Origin: Owenia fusiformis
Taxonomy: Eukaryota; Annelida; Polychaeta; Sabellida; Oweniidae
Assembly (NCBI GenBank): GCA_903813345.2
Contig: CAIIXF020000011.1
Location: 24,792,166-24,856,165, forward strand
DNA length: 64,000 nucleotides
Reading direction: 5' to 3'
A program made the translations under genes and the position numbers. The notes below the pieces were generated by a model. The model was not told the DNA's origin. It did not search any database and saw nothing but the letters and a program-made list of their open reading frames with translations. Position 1 is the stretch's first letter. Every line of letters begins with the position of its first letter. Shown here one piece after another: positions 61,790 through 64,000 of the stretch.

Positions 61790-64000
61790 TATTGCCTTGT
61801 TAAGAAATATATGATAATTATGATACAAATTACTTTGTACCAAACTGAAAAACAGTGAAACTAGAAACTTATAGCCAGTTTAAAACATTACGAGTTGAAT
61901 CACAATCATTCTGCACTTAATAACAGCCTAACATTTAAATATTCTCATCAGACAATTAAGACTGGTCATTCAGTATATTATTGCATAATATTTTTCTGAT
62001 GTTATAATTAATGAAAGTCAAGAAGTAGTGCTATTCACTGTACTTAGAATGTACTCTATAAAAGTGCTATACTTCTTTCCTGTTTCATATTACATATTTA
62101 TTTTTTTAATTGCAGTGAATAAGTCTCACTTATCAACCTTGAAATTTAATCATTAATTTAAGTTCTGCGAAGATTATAATTACCACACAGTACATACTAT
62201 AAATTGTATAAAATTCATTAAATAATGATTCAAATCTTGTCGCGGCAACACGGAGAATTGCTATATAGCTAGGCTCATTTGTTACTGGTATTGCCATTTT
62301 GCATCTTTAACAAATTGTTATTATACAGTATTTAATTTACCAGTTGCAAAAGTGTTCAAAATGGTTGTTGTGACTATTTGTTAATATTGGTAATTTGTTA
62401 ATATGTGTGGAATATTAACAAAAACGTGTGGAATATCATATTTGAATATTGAACAAAATACTGCAAAACTGTAGCCTTGTTAAAATGAGAGATCAAAATA
62501 TATCCATGGTATAAGTATGCTAACGAGACATAAAATTAAAAAGAATGAACTCGAATGACTTGAATTTCTGCAATTGAAGTACTGTATAAAAATCTATATT
62601 TTATTGACAAGGATATCAAAGATCTCCAAATTTTATGACTTTCAAGTATTGAGTTGATATTCCTGTTATCAGGTACCTAAAACAAAAATAAAACTAATAC
62701 AGGGCAGCAAACATGCAGGTGATTTCTCTTTGAATTCATTCCAAAGTGCCATAATCTGAAACCTTGTGAGTCAATATATGGTTATCTCTTACCTTTATTT
62801 ATAACGTAAACAAGGAAGTTCAACATTTGGTCAGAAGGATAACCTCATAAGAATTTTCAAAGAAATAAATGAACACGATTTAAGAAAAGAAAACCAATTA
62901 AGGAAATAACATTTTTTGTGGTTTTCTGTTGATAGAAGATATGATAACATAAATATCCTTGTCAGCTGAAAGAAGTATATTGTAAATATGATATTAATTT
63001 GTCATTTAAGTAGTGCAACTTATATTATGGACTAGTCAGATTATTGTGATATATGTCTACAAATGTTATCAACTATATTTTTTTTTGGGGGGGGGGGCAT
63101 GGGGCTAACTTCATTTCGCTGGGGTAGATTTATTCCTGATTTCCAAATCATCCAGTTCGGAATTGAAAAATCCCCAAAATTAGGATAGGGTGTCCACTTT
63201 TGTACCCTCAAGAATTTAAATCCTCTTGAGAATCTGCACTTAAATAGAAACTTAATGAGGATGTTCTGTCTGATGCATCCGTTTCACTATTGCTAAATCA
63301 TTCTATGAACATCATTGTTATCGTAAGAATTATATTTATACAAACATGCACTAGATATTTGCCAATGGTTACAAAAATCAGTTCAAACAACTCAACATTT
63401 GGTAGTTTTGATTACAAAATATATTTATACAATTTTAAGTCAATAAGTGGTGTAATTTACTTAGAATGCACTTGTGGAGTGTCCTAGGTATAAATGTGTA
63501 CTTCAACTCCTTCCTTGAAGTTTCATATATAAAAATATTTTAATTACTGTGATTTAGTTCATTCAAATAAAGTCACTCTTATCAAACTTAAAATACTATT
63601 AATTATTAATTTACATATCTAAGAGGAATATATTTACTGTTCATGAAGAATTCATAATTTATTTAAAAAGTCACTGGTTATTTAACAATGCAAGCCAAGA
63701 ACAGAAAATGCAATACCTAAAAGAGTCTTTTTGTCACATTATCCAATCAGATGGCTAGAAATTTCACAATAATGTACAATGGTACATTGTAATTATCCAT
63801 TTTATATAAATCAAAGGATTATTATGGGTTGTTTTAATCATTTCATAGCAGGAGTTTCATTAGCAACAGGCAACAGGCGATTTTCACTGGTTGTTTTCAC
63901 AAAATCACTTGTTATTTTAAGGGACTTTTCAACTTTTTCATGTTGAATTTATGATGTCCATTAATTTTGCCTGTTGTTTTCATTTATTTAGCATATTGTG
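61790..64000. other. intron 3 of NYN gene to window end, nothing recognised
   Basis: AT-rich with one T/G run at 63078-63098. An acceptor-like 'tttttttaattgcag' at 62101-62115 is followed by an early stop in the required phase, so it is not the next exon. Confidence 0.5.

Noticed and set aside
62101-62160. Acceptor-like tract as the next NYN exon
   Set aside because: In the phase left by exon 3 it reads into a stop after about a dozen codons and does not resemble the NYN domain.

Overview
This is a 64-kb window of AT-rich animal nuclear DNA. It has long introns with GT..AG boundaries, only two recognisable protein genes (both on the + strand), and many non-autonomous mobile elements, minisatellites and foldback sequences. 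No rRNA, tRNA, operon or bacterial-style gene organisation is seen. The PAN and glycosyltransferase family 7 (GT7) domains, the Regnase-type nuclease and the intron density point to an invertebrate metazoan. An isoleucine at the donor-specificity position of the GT7 enzyme, where vertebrate galactosyltransferases carry tyrosine, supports this. The phylum cannot be fixed from the sequence alone; a marine invertebrate deuterostome or lophotrochozoan would fit.

Gene 1 (795 to about 38 kb, +) is a beta-1,4-galactosyltransferase-family (GT7) enzyme in ten coding exons. All exon phases agree and sum to a 540-residue reading frame. It encodes a Golgi-type signal anchor, then two tandem PAN/apple-like modules on two exons of identical length (225 nt, phase 1-1), then the catalytic domain with the DVD, GWGGEDDD and M-x-x-H metal and substrate motifs. 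The residue equivalent to bovine Tyr289 is Ile, which predicts UDP-GalNAc use (LacdiNAc-type synthesis). The exon carrying that residue has been partly triplicated in tandem. The 3' end offers alternative termini.

Gene 2 (51.24 kb to beyond the window, +) is a Regnase/ZC3H12-N4BP1-KHNYN family NYN endoribonuclease. Three coding exons are visible: a KH-like N-terminal region, a UBA-like segment and the first half of the NYN nuclease. The remainder lies downstream of the window.

The rest is repeats. Main blocks are a 25-bp minisatellite (1.05-3.42 kb); CCATGG-rich nested palindromes (3.43-3.70 kb); 111-bp tandem repeats (11 kb); a roughly 150-bp unit array with nested insertions (18.6-20.9 kb); a 4-kb array with many AGGTCA direct repeats (22.0-26.1 kb); a TTAA-flanked piggyBac-like MITE (30.35 kb); two Mutator-like foldback elements with 9-bp target duplications (48.27-50.75 and 53.16-53.90 kb); and a poly-G-containing DNA element family with 6-bp target duplications (44.6, 50.0 and 55.0 kb, plus a truncated copy at 49.4 kb). 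Several insertions can be dated relative to each other because they are nested. A broken zinc-finger (BED/TTF-type) coding fragment sits at the left edge.
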